Source of the DNA: CATZDY01 sp045599035
GTDB lineage: Bacteria > Bacillota > Desulfotomaculia > Desulfotomaculales > Desulfocucumaceae
Length of the DNA: 26,451 nt
NCBI GenBank assembly: GCA_045599035.1
Contig: JAZRVI010000059.1
Coordinates: 1 to 26,451 of the forward strand
Direction: 5' to 3'
Of this stretch, positions 1 to 6,605 are shown piece by piece. The notes beneath the pieces were generated by a model. That model made no database searches and was not told where the DNA came from. It saw only the letters and a list, made by a program, of their open reading frames with translations. Position 1 is the stretch's first letter. The number at the start of each line of letters is the position of its first letter. A program made the translations under genes and the position numbers.

Positions 1-7
1 ATAATAA

Positions 8-189
8 TCTTCGGGTCAGCGAGAAAACCGTTGGATACAGGATGTATCAAAGGCACTCGCTGAAAACACCCAAAGCATACACCCTTTGTTTTAGATGACC
101 GTATCGGAGCAATGAATCTGTATCGCATGGGAATTAACTATCTTAAGGATAGCCAAGTACCGGATACAGTGGCACCTCAGTATATCTGA
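8..189 (+). pseudogene. tnpB: tnpB remnant (RNA-guided nuclease of an IS200/IS605-type element), frameshifted
   Basis: Two TnpB-like pieces in different frames are joined here. From 8, one frame reads a piece with RENRWIQDVSKALAE, like the region before the second RuvC motif, and stops at TAG 92-94. The next piece (frame of position 91) reads DDRIGAMNLYRMGINYL and ends at TGA 187-189; it resembles the end of TnpB, where the last RuvC Asp lies in a DDR-x-AMN type segment. The zinc-ribbon region expected between them is absent, so an internal deletion joined the pieces out of frame. In-frame stops lie just upstream of 8. It cannot encode a working nuclease. Similarity is judged by eye. Confidence 0.65.
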
Positions 190-333
190 GATGTCAGGGG
201 TGCTGTCAACCACCCCATGGTGTAACGCCACTTTAGATAGCAATATCTATTGGGGTTTAAAGGTCGGAGGCGTGAGCCGTTACTACGACTGGGCATTTAC
301 AAGCCCACTCACTTTAGTGGGTGGGTAGTTGAC
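190..333 (+). ncRNA. Possible omega-RNA (reRNA) region of the left element
   Basis: In IS200/IS605 elements the guide RNA of TnpB comes from the 3' end of tnpB through the right end, with the guide taken from flanking DNA. This stretch occupies that position and contains several short self-complementary segments plus the terminal hairpin at 304-325. The matching tnpB is destroyed, so function would need a TnpB supplied from elsewhere. The 5' boundary is not determinable here. Confidence 0.4.
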
Positions 334-482
334 TTTGTTTCTCCTATAAGATTAATTATCATTTTTATTCGTATTCGGCAAATTTTTGCTTTTTCCTGCC
401 CGGTTTAGCCATCCCAATTCTTTGGTATAAAAGAATTTTCCTTGGACAAACTAAATGAAAATCATTAAGGAGGAATCAGAAT

Positions 483-620
483 ATGTCTCAGATTGACACC
501 AAAGGCATGAAAGTAGCCGAACTTAGCGAATCTCAACTGAAAAGTTTACAGGATGTTGAAAAAAACATTAACCATGGCCACAATAATTCCGAAGTTTATT
601 TGTTAGCAGTTACTCGTTAA
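483..620 (+). CDS. Small hypothetical protein, 45 aa
   Basis: This is a short ORF with an ATG at 483 placed seven bases after an AAGGAGGA ribosome site (about 466-475). That is as good as any site in the window and is the main reason to call it real. The product is soluble and charged: a likely amphipathic helix (VAELSESQLKSLQDVEKNIN), a His/Asn-rich patch, then EVYLLAVTR at the C-terminus. There is no signal peptide, membrane segment or Cys motif. I do not recognise the family. It stands alone between the IS remnant and a convergent 45-codon gene. No convincing promoter was seen; TATAAA at 426-431 could be a -10 but has a poor -35. Confidence 0.6.
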   Translation: MSQIDTKGMKVAELSESQLKSLQDVEKNINHGHNNSEVYLLAVTR

Positions 621-626
621 AGCAAT

Positions 627-669
627 GGAGCTTAACCTGTTGATCCCTTGAAAGAAGCGGTTAAGCTCC
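627..669. repeat. Perfect 11 bp inverted repeat between convergent small genes
   Basis: GGAGCTTAACC (627-637) is repeated inverted at 659-669 with a 21 nt loop. The right arm overlaps the last codons of the minus-strand small gene, and the left arm begins six bases after the plus-strand stop. Neither strand has a T tract directly after the stem, so it is not a standard intrinsic terminator. It may still stop or protect both convergent transcripts. Confidence 0.6.
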
Positions 670-798
670 AGCTACCAGCAAAAAAATAAACCATAATAAA
701 GCTGTTAAAGTAAAAAAACTAAAAATAACCAAAAATATGGGATCGACCTTCAGTCGGCCTATTTTAATTTTTTTTAAACCTTTTTTGGGTTCTTTCAT
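661..798 (-). CDS. Small single-pass membrane protein, 45 aa
   Basis: This is a minus-strand ORF with ATG at 798 and an AGGGAG ribosome site six bases upstream. A sigma-A-like promoter (TTGTCA, 18 bp, TATAAT) lies about 50 bp before it. The product has a basic N-terminal part (MKEPKKGLKKIKIGRLK) and one long hydrophobic segment at about residues 19-44, ending at the C-terminus. That suggests a tail-type membrane peptide with its basic end in the cytoplasm. It is convergent with the 45-codon gene at 483 and shares the inverted repeat at 627-669. I do not recognise the family. A short membrane peptide of this form could be a regulator, a toxin or a transporter accessory subunit; nothing here decides between them. 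Confidence 0.6.
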   Translation of the reverse strand: MKEPKKGLKKIKIGRLKVDPIFLVIFSFFTLTALLWFIFLLVAGA

Positions 799-846
799 TT
801 CATTCTCCCTGCTCAACTTCCCCAACTCGAATTATTTTCAGACTTT

Positions 847-876
847 ATTATATAATATCCCGCCTGGCTCTGACAA
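847..876 (-). promoter_or_regulatory. Sigma-A-type promoter for the small membrane protein gene
   Basis: On the minus strand TTGTCA (871-876) and TATAAT (847-852) are separated by 18 bp. Transcription would start near 840, leaving a leader of about 40 nt before the ATG at 798. Confidence 0.65.
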
Positions 877-1001
877 GCCCGTCATTTTTATTTTTCCTTA
901 GAAAAAAGGAATTTCAAGCAAAAAGCCGAATACAAAAAAAATGGGAAAAATTTTTCCTTTTCCGAAGCCAGCAACTTTGTTTCCTGGCTATTTTCTATTT
1001 A

Positions 1002-1030
1002 TTGACAAAATTATTTATTTCACATAATAT
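1002..1030 (+). promoter_or_regulatory. Sigma-A-type promoter for the acyl-CoA synthetase operon
   Basis: A perfect TTGACA (1002-1007) and TAATAT (1025-1030) are separated by 17 bp. An AAGGAGG ribosome site follows at 1044-1050 and the ATG at 1058. Confidence 0.75.
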
Positions 1031-1057
1031 TTTTTCAGCCTGTAAGGAGGTTTTTTT

Positions 1058-2593
1058 ATGAATTTACCCTTACAATTAAAAGAAAATGCTCTTAGATTTG
1101 CTGAACAGCCAGCTTTGATCTATAAGGAAGAAAGTTTTACTTATTCCCAGCTTAATGCTTTGGTAGATCAATTTGCTTCCAGCCTGTTGGATTTGGGAGT
1201 AACCCCCGGAGATCGGATTTTAACCGCCCTGAATAATTGCCCGGAATTCATTATTGCCTGGTATGCCGCCATGCGGGTCAAAGCTGTTTTGGTACCTGTC
1301 AACCTGCAATATACCAAAAACGAATTTCGCAATATTATGCTGGACTGCACCCCGGTTTTGGTCATTACCACAGAAGGCCGGGCTTCCGTGTTGGCTGCGG
1401 TTTTAGCTGAAATCCCGGATAACCTGGGCTTAATTATAATCAGACCTACAGAAGCCAATTCCCCCTATTTAAGCTTTTCCGCTTTGGCGGAACGCAATAC
1501 CAAGTATTTCAAGCTCCGGGAAAATTATGGACGCAATGATACTGCCGAAATCATCTATACCTCCGGCAATCACAGCTCCCAAAAGGGAGTTATGCTGACC
1601 CATTACAATTTATATACCAATGCCAGAGCCTTTGTTCAGCTTTACAACTTTCAGCCCCAAGATCGCTTTTTAATGATTAGTCCGCTGTTTCAGGCTGCTT
1701 CTCAAACCTGTCTTTTGAATGCAGCTATAATTGCCGGAGCAACTCTGATCATTAAAGACGGTTGGGTTAATCCCAAAAACATTTTGACTTTAATCCAAAA
1801 TTATCAAATTACTTATACCTTTGGCCCGCCAACCCTTTATGATTTACTGCTCAACCACCCGAAAGCTCTTGATTATAATTTAAGCAGTTGGAAAATTGCG
1901 GTCAGCAGCGGAGCAGCTTTGACCGCCGAAACCTTCTTTTGGTTCAAGGAGAAATTTGGTATTGAACTATGTGAGGTTTATGGCCTGACTGAAACCTCTC
2001 CATTAGTTTGCTGCAATTTTCCCCAAGGTCTGAAAAAACCCGGTTCAACCGGTTTGCCTTTGCCCGGAGTGGAGGTCAAGGTGGTAGACTATGAAGAAAA
2101 CGAGCTGGATGGCTCCAATGTAGGTGAAATTATCGTTCGCGGCTCCAACATTATGAAAGGCTATTATCAGCAGGAAGAGGCCACCGAACTGGCTTTAAGA
2201 GGACAATGGCTGCATACCGGAGATTTTGGTTATAAGGATTCCGACGGTTATTTGTACATTATGGATAAAAAGAAGGATGTAATCATTCGAGGCGGTTTTC
2301 CGGTTTACCCCCAGGAAGTGGAGGGTGTTCTCTATCAGCATCCTTTCGTTATGGAAGCCGCCGTTACCGGTGTTCCGGATTCCCTGATGGGCGAGGAGGT
2401 TTTGGCTTTTATTTTGTTGCGGGAAGGCAAAAAAATTGCCCCGGAAAATCTGCAAAGCTTTTGCCGGGATAAAATTGCCATGTATAAGATACCTAAATAT
2501 ATAAAGATTGTAGATAATATTCCTAAAAACCTTTCCGGTAAGCTTTTAAGAGGTGCCTTGCAGGAAATGATTCCGGCTGATCTGGAAGACTAG
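1058..2593 (+). CDS. Acyl-CoA synthetase (AMP-forming), fatty-acid-CoA ligase type
   Basis: This is a 511-residue member of the adenylate-forming (ANL) superfamily, normal full length, predicted to activate a carboxylic acid to its AMP ester and then to the CoA thioester in the cytoplasm. Motifs seen: EVYGLTETSPL; WLHTGDFGYKDSDGYLYI with KKDVIIRGGFPVYPQEVE after it (hinge region); and NLSGKLLRGAL with the C-terminal catalytic Lys. The phosphate-binding loop is unusual: T168-S-G-N-H-S-S-Q-K-G177 where the family normally has TSGTTG-x-PKG. The start is fixed by AAGGAGG and a strong promoter. The thioesterase gene follows after 12 bp, so the two are co-transcribed. Overall similarity suggests a medium/long-chain acyl substrate, but the substrate cannot be read from sequence. 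Confidence 0.88.
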   Translation: MNLPLQLKENALRFAEQPALIYKEESFTYSQLNALVDQFASSLLDLGVTPGDRILTALNNCPEFIIAWYAAMRVKAVLVPVNLQYTKNEFRNIMLDCTPVLVITTEGRASVLAAVLAEIPDNLGLIIIRPTEANSPYLSFSALAERNTKYFKLRENYGRNDTAEIIYTSGNHSSQKGVMLTHYNLYTNARAFVQLYNFQPQDRFLMISPLFQAASQTCLLNAAIIAGATLIIKDGWVNPKNILTLIQNYQITYTFGPPTLYDLLLNHPKALDYNLSSWKIAVSSGAALTAETFFWFKEKFGIELCEVYGLTETSPLVCCNFPQGLKKPGSTGLPLPGVEVKVVDYEENELDGSNVGEIIVRGSNIMKGYYQQEEATELALRGQWLHTGDFGYKDSDGYLYIMDKKKDVIIRGGFPVYPQEVEGVLYQHPFVMEAAVTGVPDSLMGEEVLAFILLREGKKIAPENLQSFCRDKIAMYKIPKYIKIVDNIPKNLSGKLLRGALQEMIPADLED

Positions 2594-2605
2594 GAGGATA
2601 ATTTT

Positions 2606-3022
2606 ATGGAAGATACCATATTAGCCCCCCAAATGGAAGCTTTTCGCCAAAACTTTCAGGAAAACGACGCTTTGGCCAATTATCTGGGCATCAAACTGGT
2701 GGAAGTCAGACCCGGCTATGCCAAAGGTATTTTGCCCATTAAAGAAGAACTGCTCAACGGCTTGCATACCACCAATGGCGGAGCGGTTTTTACTTTAGCT
2801 GATGTAGTTTTTGCCGCCGCCAGCAACAGTCACGGCATTCCCGCCGTTTCCCTGCAGGCCAGCATTTCTTATCTCAAGCCTTCCACTTTGGGCGATACTT
2901 TGACAGCCATTGCAACTGAGGACAATTTGACCAAAAGAACCGGCCTCTATCGCATTGAAATCCGCAATACCAAAGAAGAATTGGTTGCCCTGGCTCAAGG
3001 TACTGTTTTTCGCAAAAATTAA
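2606..3022 (+). CDS. PaaI-family hotdog-fold acyl-CoA thioesterase
   Basis: This 138-residue protein has the usual length and core of PaaI/YdiI-type thioesterases, which hydrolyse acyl- or aryl-CoA esters as hotdog-fold oligomers. The segment HTTNGGAVFTLADVVFAAAS (about residues 54-73) carries the conserved Gly-Gly turn and the Asp at the start of the hot-dog helix; SYLKPSTLGDTL follows, typical of the second strand. A TAGGAGGATAA ribosome site lies in the 12 bp gap after the acyl-CoA synthetase, so it is the second gene of that operon. Ligase plus thioesterase may balance one acyl-CoA pool or recycle CoA. A role in phenylacetate metabolism is possible, since a PaaK gene lies elsewhere in the window, but it is not shown. 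Confidence 0.85.
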   Translation: MEDTILAPQMEAFRQNFQENDALANYLGIKLVEVRPGYAKGILPIKEELLNGLHTTNGGAVFTLADVVFAAASNSHGIPAVSLQASISYLKPSTLGDTLTAIATEDNLTKRTGLYRIEIRNTKEELVALAQGTVFRKN

Positions 3023-3027
3023 GGTGC

Positions 3028-3056
3028 TTGACAAAGTTTTGTTTTAGTGTTTAAAT
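3028..3056 (+). promoter_or_regulatory. Sigma-A-type promoter of the thiamine operon
   Basis: TTGACA (3028-3033) and TTAAAT (3051-3056) are separated by 17 bp. The predicted start near 3062 is just at the 5' edge of the riboswitch. Confidence 0.7.
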
Positions 3057-3062
3057 TGAACC

Positions 3063-3150
3063 TATAAGGGGAGCTTGTGCAAGCAGGCTGAGAGGAAGCT
3101 AAAGGCTTCGACCCATAACCTGATTTGGATAATGCCAACGTAGGGACACA
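3063..3150 (+). ncRNA. TPP riboswitch (THI element)
   Basis: The conserved THI-box parts appear in order: GGGGAGC (3068-3074), GCTGAGAGG (3087-3095), GACCC (3110-3114), ACCTGAT, GGATAATGCC and CGTAGGGA (3139-3146). This is the thiamine pyrophosphate aptamer. It sits between a promoter and an intrinsic terminator ahead of thiM, so TPP binding should cause early termination. GGAGCT (3070-3075) inside the aptamer is identical to the terminator 3' arm (3178-3183), so the aptamer 5' side could act as antiterminator when TPP is absent; that last point is inference. Confidence 0.95.
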
Positions 3151-3164
3151 AACAGTCAATTCAA

Positions 3165-3192
3165 AGCGGCTCCTTACGGAGCTGTTTTTTTC
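3165..3192 (+). terminator. Riboswitch-controlled intrinsic terminator
   Basis: The hairpin AGCGGCTCC / GGAGCTGTT has a TTAC loop and is followed by a T run (3185-3191). It lies about 28 bp before the thiM start, the expected place for transcriptional control by the TPP riboswitch. Confidence 0.85.
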
Positions 3193-3218
3193 TTTGTCCC
3201 GGAAAGGATCACAAAATT

Positions 3219-4037
3219 ATGAAAAACTGTTGGAAGCAGGTTCAGGAACAACACCCTTTGATTTTAAACCTGACTAACTATGTCACCGTCAACCAGGTGG
3301 CCAATGTCTTGCTGGCGGCCAAGGCTTCCCCTCTGATGAGCGATGAGCTGCAGGAAATGGCCGAGCTGGTCGAATTGGCTCAGGGAGTCAATATCAATTT
3401 GGGAACCCTGAATCAAAGAACGATTCCCGCCATGTTTTTGGCCGCTCAGACCGCTGTTCAAAAACAAAAAGCCCTGGTTTTGGATCCGGTGGGAGCCGGA
3501 GCCAGTCAATTACGCACCCAAACGGCTCTTAAGCTAATCCAGGAAAACCAGTTTACGGTCATTAGGGGCAATATTTCTGAAATCAAGGCTTTGGCCGGTG
3601 AGCAAAACCGAACTCAAGGGGTAGATGCTAATTTAGCTGATTTAATCACCGCAGAAAACCTGCCAGAAGCCCTGCAATTTGTTCGGAAAATGGCCGCTCA
3701 AACCGGAAGTATCATTGCTATCAGCGGAGCCTGGGATTTGGTCGGAGATGCCAGACAATGCTATGTTTTGCAAAATGGCCGTCCGGAAATGGGACAAATC
3801 ACCGGTACTGGCTGTCAACTCAGCGGCTTGATTGCGGCTTTTGTAGCTGCCAACCCCCAGAAACCTTTAAAGGCCGCCGCTGCTGCTGTGGGTCTAATGG
3901 GTTTGGCCGGAGAAACAGCCTGGCAGCACCTCCAGCCTTACGAAGGCAATGCCACCTACGGCCAGCGGATTCTTGATGCCATCGATCACTTAACCGGAGA
4001 AAATTTGGAAAACGAGGTTAAATATGAAATCTACTAA
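3219..4037 (+). CDS. thiM: Hydroxyethylthiazole kinase ThiM
   Basis: This 272-residue protein phosphorylates 4-methyl-5-(2-hydroxyethyl)thiazole with ATP in the thiazole salvage branch of thiamine synthesis. It has the family N-terminus (ILNLTNYVTVNQVANVLLA), the LDPVGAGAS substrate segment, and ITGTGCQLSG with the catalytic Cys199 in the anion-hole motif typical of ribokinase-like ThiM. The ATG at 3219 follows a GGAAAGG site just past the riboswitch terminator. Its last 14 bases overlap the start of thiE-thiD, indicating translational coupling. Regulation is by the TPP riboswitch at 3063-3150. Nothing is missing or odd. Confidence 0.95.
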   Translation: MKNCWKQVQEQHPLILNLTNYVTVNQVANVLLAAKASPLMSDELQEMAELVELAQGVNINLGTLNQRTIPAMFLAAQTAVQKQKALVLDPVGAGASQLRTQTALKLIQENQFTVIRGNISEIKALAGEQNRTQGVDANLADLITAENLPEALQFVRKMAAQTGSIIAISGAWDLVGDARQCYVLQNGRPEMGQITGTGCQLSGLIAAFVAANPQKPLKAAAAAVGLMGLAGETAWQHLQPYEGNATYGQRILDAIDHLTGENLENEVKYEIY

Positions 4038-5448
4038 TTTACTTTTATATGCGGTAACAGATCGTCGCTGGCTGCAAGGCGAAACCCTGGCTCAACAAGT
4101 GGAAAAAGCTTTGCAGGGCGGCTGCACTCTGCTTCAGCTTCGGGAAAAGGAATTGGACTCAGCCGCTTTTTTACAGGAAGCCTTGCAATTAAAACCTCTT
4201 TGCCGCCAGTACGGAGTTCCCCTGATTATCAATGACAATCTGGAAGTAGCTTTGGCTTCCGAGGCCGATGGCCTGCACATTGGACAGGAGGACTTGGCTG
4301 CCGGTGAAGCCCGGCAAAGATTGGGATCTGACAAAATTCTGGGAGTTTCGGTTTCCAATGTAGAGGAAGCTCTTACAGCCGAAAAACAGGGAGCAGATTA
4401 TCTGGGAGTAGGAGCTGTTTTTGCTACCAACAGTAAAAAAGATGCCGGACTGGTCAGCCTGAATACCTTGCGAGCTATTTGCCGAGCCGTTGCCCTGCCG
4501 GTGGTGGCCATTGGCGGCTTAAATCAAGACAATCTCTCCCAGCTTAACGGCTGCGGGCTGGCAGGAGTTTCCCTGATGAGTGCCATTTGGTCAGCTCCGG
4601 ATATTGTGCAGACCACCCGACACTTAAAGATATTGGCCAGCCAAATCACCCAAACCCCTCCTTTAAAAACCGCTTTAAGCATTGCCGGCAGTGATTGCAG
4701 CGGAGGAGCCGGGATTCAAGCTGATCTCAAAACAATGCTGGCCAACGGGGTTTACGGAATGACGGCCATTACCGCCCTGACCGCTCAAAATACTTTGGGA
4801 GTACAGGGAATTATGGAAGTTACCCCGCCCTTCCTGGCTCAACAATTGGACAGCATTTTTCAGGATATTTTTCCGAACGCTGTTAAAATCGGCATGGTAT
4901 CCTCCAGCCCGTTAATTGAAGTAATTGCTCAAAAATTAAGTTTCTATCAGGCTTCCAATATCGTAGTAGATCCGGTCATGGTTTCCACCAGCGGAGCCAG
5001 ACTAATTTCTCCAACCGGCATTCAGACCCTCCAAAAACAGCTTTTTCCTTTGGCTGCTTTAATTACGCCCAATTTGCCGGAAGCAGAAATCCTAGCCGAA
5101 ATGAAAATCCAAACCTTGGCTGATCGAGAAAAAGCGGCTCAAAAAATCGGGTCAGCTTATCATTGCTCTGTTTTATGTAAAGGAGGCCACAGTGATGCCA
5201 AGGATCTGCTTTATCACAATGGTCAGCTTATCTGGTATCAAGGAGCCAAAATTGCTAATTTAAACACCCACGGTACCGGCTGCACCCTTTCCAGTGCCAT
5301 TGCTGCTCATTTGGCTCAAGGCTCAGACCTGCCGACCGCCATTCAAAAGGCAAAGGCTTATGTAGCCGGAGCCATTCGAGCCGGACTTAATTTGGGACAA
5401 GGCCGAGGACCTTTAAACCACGGCTTTGCTTTAAGTGATCAATGCTGA
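4024..5448 (+). CDS. thiED: Bifunctional thiamine phosphate synthase / HMP(P) kinase (ThiE-ThiD fusion)
   Basis: This 474-residue protein has two enzymes in one chain. Residues 1 to about 205 are ThiE, which joins HMP-PP and thiazole phosphate to thiamine monophosphate: AVTDRRW at the start, LLQLREKE, IINDN, DGLHIGQEDL and VVAIGGLN, all phosphate/pyrophosphate-binding segments of this TIM barrel. About residue 211 onward is ThiD, which phosphorylates HMP and HMP-P: SIAGSDCSGGAGIQADLKT, DPVMVSTSG and HGTGCTLSSA with the catalytic Cys420. A short Gln/Thr/Pro linker separates them. The start lies inside thiM (AACGAGG site) and its end overlaps cytX by seven bases. Such fusions are known and place two consecutive reactions in one protein. 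Confidence 0.94.
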   Translation: MKSTNLLLYAVTDRRWLQGETLAQQVEKALQGGCTLLQLREKELDSAAFLQEALQLKPLCRQYGVPLIINDNLEVALASEADGLHIGQEDLAAGEARQRLGSDKILGVSVSNVEEALTAEKQGADYLGVGAVFATNSKKDAGLVSLNTLRAICRAVALPVVAIGGLNQDNLSQLNGCGLAGVSLMSAIWSAPDIVQTTRHLKILASQITQTPPLKTALSIAGSDCSGGAGIQADLKTMLANGVYGMTAITALTAQNTLGVQGIMEVTPPFLAQQLDSIFQDIFPNAVKIGMVSSSPLIEVIAQKLSFYQASNIVVDPVMVSTSGARLISPTGIQTLQKQLFPLAALITPNLPEAEILAEMKIQTLADREKAAQKIGSAYHCSVLCKGGHSDAKDLLYHNGQLIWYQGAKIANLNTHGTGCTLSSAIAAHLAQGSDLPTAIQKAKAYVAGAIRAGLNLGQGRGPLNHGFALSDQC

Positions 5449-6605
5449 AAACAACTTCCTACGGACTTTTATGGTTTGGAGCCGGACTTTCACTAGCCGA
5501 AATTCTAACCGGAATTTATTTTGCTCCTTTAGGTTTTACTCAAGGTTTAGCCGCTATCCTGCTGGGGCATTTAATTGGCTGCTTTTTATTATTTTGGGTC
5601 GGCTTAATTGGAGCAAAAACCCGTTTGGGAGCCATGGAAACAGTAAAAAGAAGCTTTGGTCAAAAAGGCAGTCTTTGCTTTAGCCTTGCAAATGTTCTCC
5701 AGCTTTTTGGCTGGACGGGGATTATGATTTACCAGGGTTCACAGGTAGCCAATACCCTTTTGCCCTGGGGCAGTTGGTTTTGGGCTTTGGTCATTGGCGG
5801 CCTGATTATAATTTGGCTGTCCATTGGCTTGAAAAACCTGACCAAACTAAATTGGGCAGCTATGCTGCTTTTGTTTGCCTTAACCTTAATTTTAAGCAAG
5901 GTAGTCCTGCATCCCAATCCGGAAGCCTTTGAATTTGAAGCTGGTTTAAGCTTTGGATCTGCTGTGGAGTTGGCCGCAGCCATGCCTATTTCCTGGCTGC
6001 CCTTGATTAGTGACTACACCCGGGAGGCCGAAAAACCTTTGGCCGCCACTTTGGTCAGCACCATTGTTTATGGCTTGATTAGCTGTTGGATGTATTTAAT
6101 TGGTTTTGGAGCCGCCCTTTGGACGGGAGCCTTCGAGATAACTTCTATTTTACAGCAAATTGGACACGGCTTGATCGGAATTACCATTATAGTTTTTTCC
6201 ACTGTCACCACTACTTTTTTGGATGCCTATTCCGCCGGAGTTTCCAGTTCGGCCATCAGCTCCAAAATCAACTCTCGGCTGGCCGCAGTTATGATAACAA
6301 TTTTGGGAACCTTGAGTGCCATTTTCTATCCGTTGGAGGATCTAAGCGATTTTTTATACCTGATTGGCTCGGTCTTTGCTCCCATGGCTGCCATTTTAAT
6401 TGCCGACTACTTTATTCTCCATCAGGATCACTATAAAGAAAATTGGGTCATCAACAGGTTAATAATCTGGTTGGCCGGCTTTGCTGCCTACCGCCTGTTA
6501 ATGCAGGCAGACTTAATTGTAGGCAATACCCTGCCGGATATACTGTTCACTTTGCTTTTAACTATAGGGGTCAGCAAGCTTAAATTTAATTGGAAAACTC
6601 TATAA
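5442..6605 (+). CDS. cytX: Putative hydroxymethylpyrimidine transporter CytX (NCS1 family)
   Basis: This 387-residue polytopic membrane protein has about twelve hydrophobic segments, beginning with a GLLWFGAGLSLAEILTG helix as in the CytX branch of the nucleobase-cation symporters. SWLPLISDYTRE and STVTTTFLDAYSAGVS are typical substrate/cation-site segments of the family. Its gene overlaps thiE-thiD and shares the TPP riboswitch, which supports import of the pyrimidine precursor HMP for the ThiD domain. The substrate is assigned from family and context, not from residues alone. No thiC or thiG lies in the window, so this locus itself covers uptake and salvage only. The last 20 bases overlap the convergent phosphoesterase gene. 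Confidence 0.9.
   Translation: MLKTTSYGLLWFGAGLSLAEILTGIYFAPLGFTQGLAAILLGHLIGCFLLFWVGLIGAKTRLGAMETVKRSFGQKGSLCFSLANVLQLFGWTGIMIYQGSQVANTLLPWGSWFWALVIGGLIIIWLSIGLKNLTKLNWAAMLLLFALTLILSKVVLHPNPEAFEFEAGLSFGSAVELAAAMPISWLPLISDYTREAEKPLAATLVSTIVYGLISCWMYLIGFGAALWTGAFEITSILQQIGHGLIGITIIVFSTVTTTFLDAYSAGVSSSAISSKINSRLAAVMITILGTLSAIFYPLEDLSDFLYLIGSVFAPMAAILIADYFILHQDHYKENWVINRLIIWLAGFAAYRLLMQADLIVGNTLPDILFTLLLTIGVSKLKFNWKTL

Larger units (their letters stand above)
1..333 (+). mobile_element. Decayed IS200/IS605-type element, 3' part with right end
   Basis: The left edge holds the end of an IS200/IS605-family element: a broken tnpB tail (to 189), a non-coding stretch, and a right-end hairpin at 304-325. 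The hairpin has a 9 bp stem (one G-U pair) and a 4 nt loop, and is followed by TAGTTGAC, ending at about 333. Subterminal hairpins like this are the right-end recognition structures of the single-strand transposase TnpA of this family. No tnpA is visible. The left end lies outside the window. The same stem, loop and tail pattern recurs at the element on the right side of the window. Confidence 0.75.

Noticed and set aside
627..669. The inverted repeat as an intrinsic terminator
   Set aside because: No T run follows the stem on either strand, so it is listed as a repeat.
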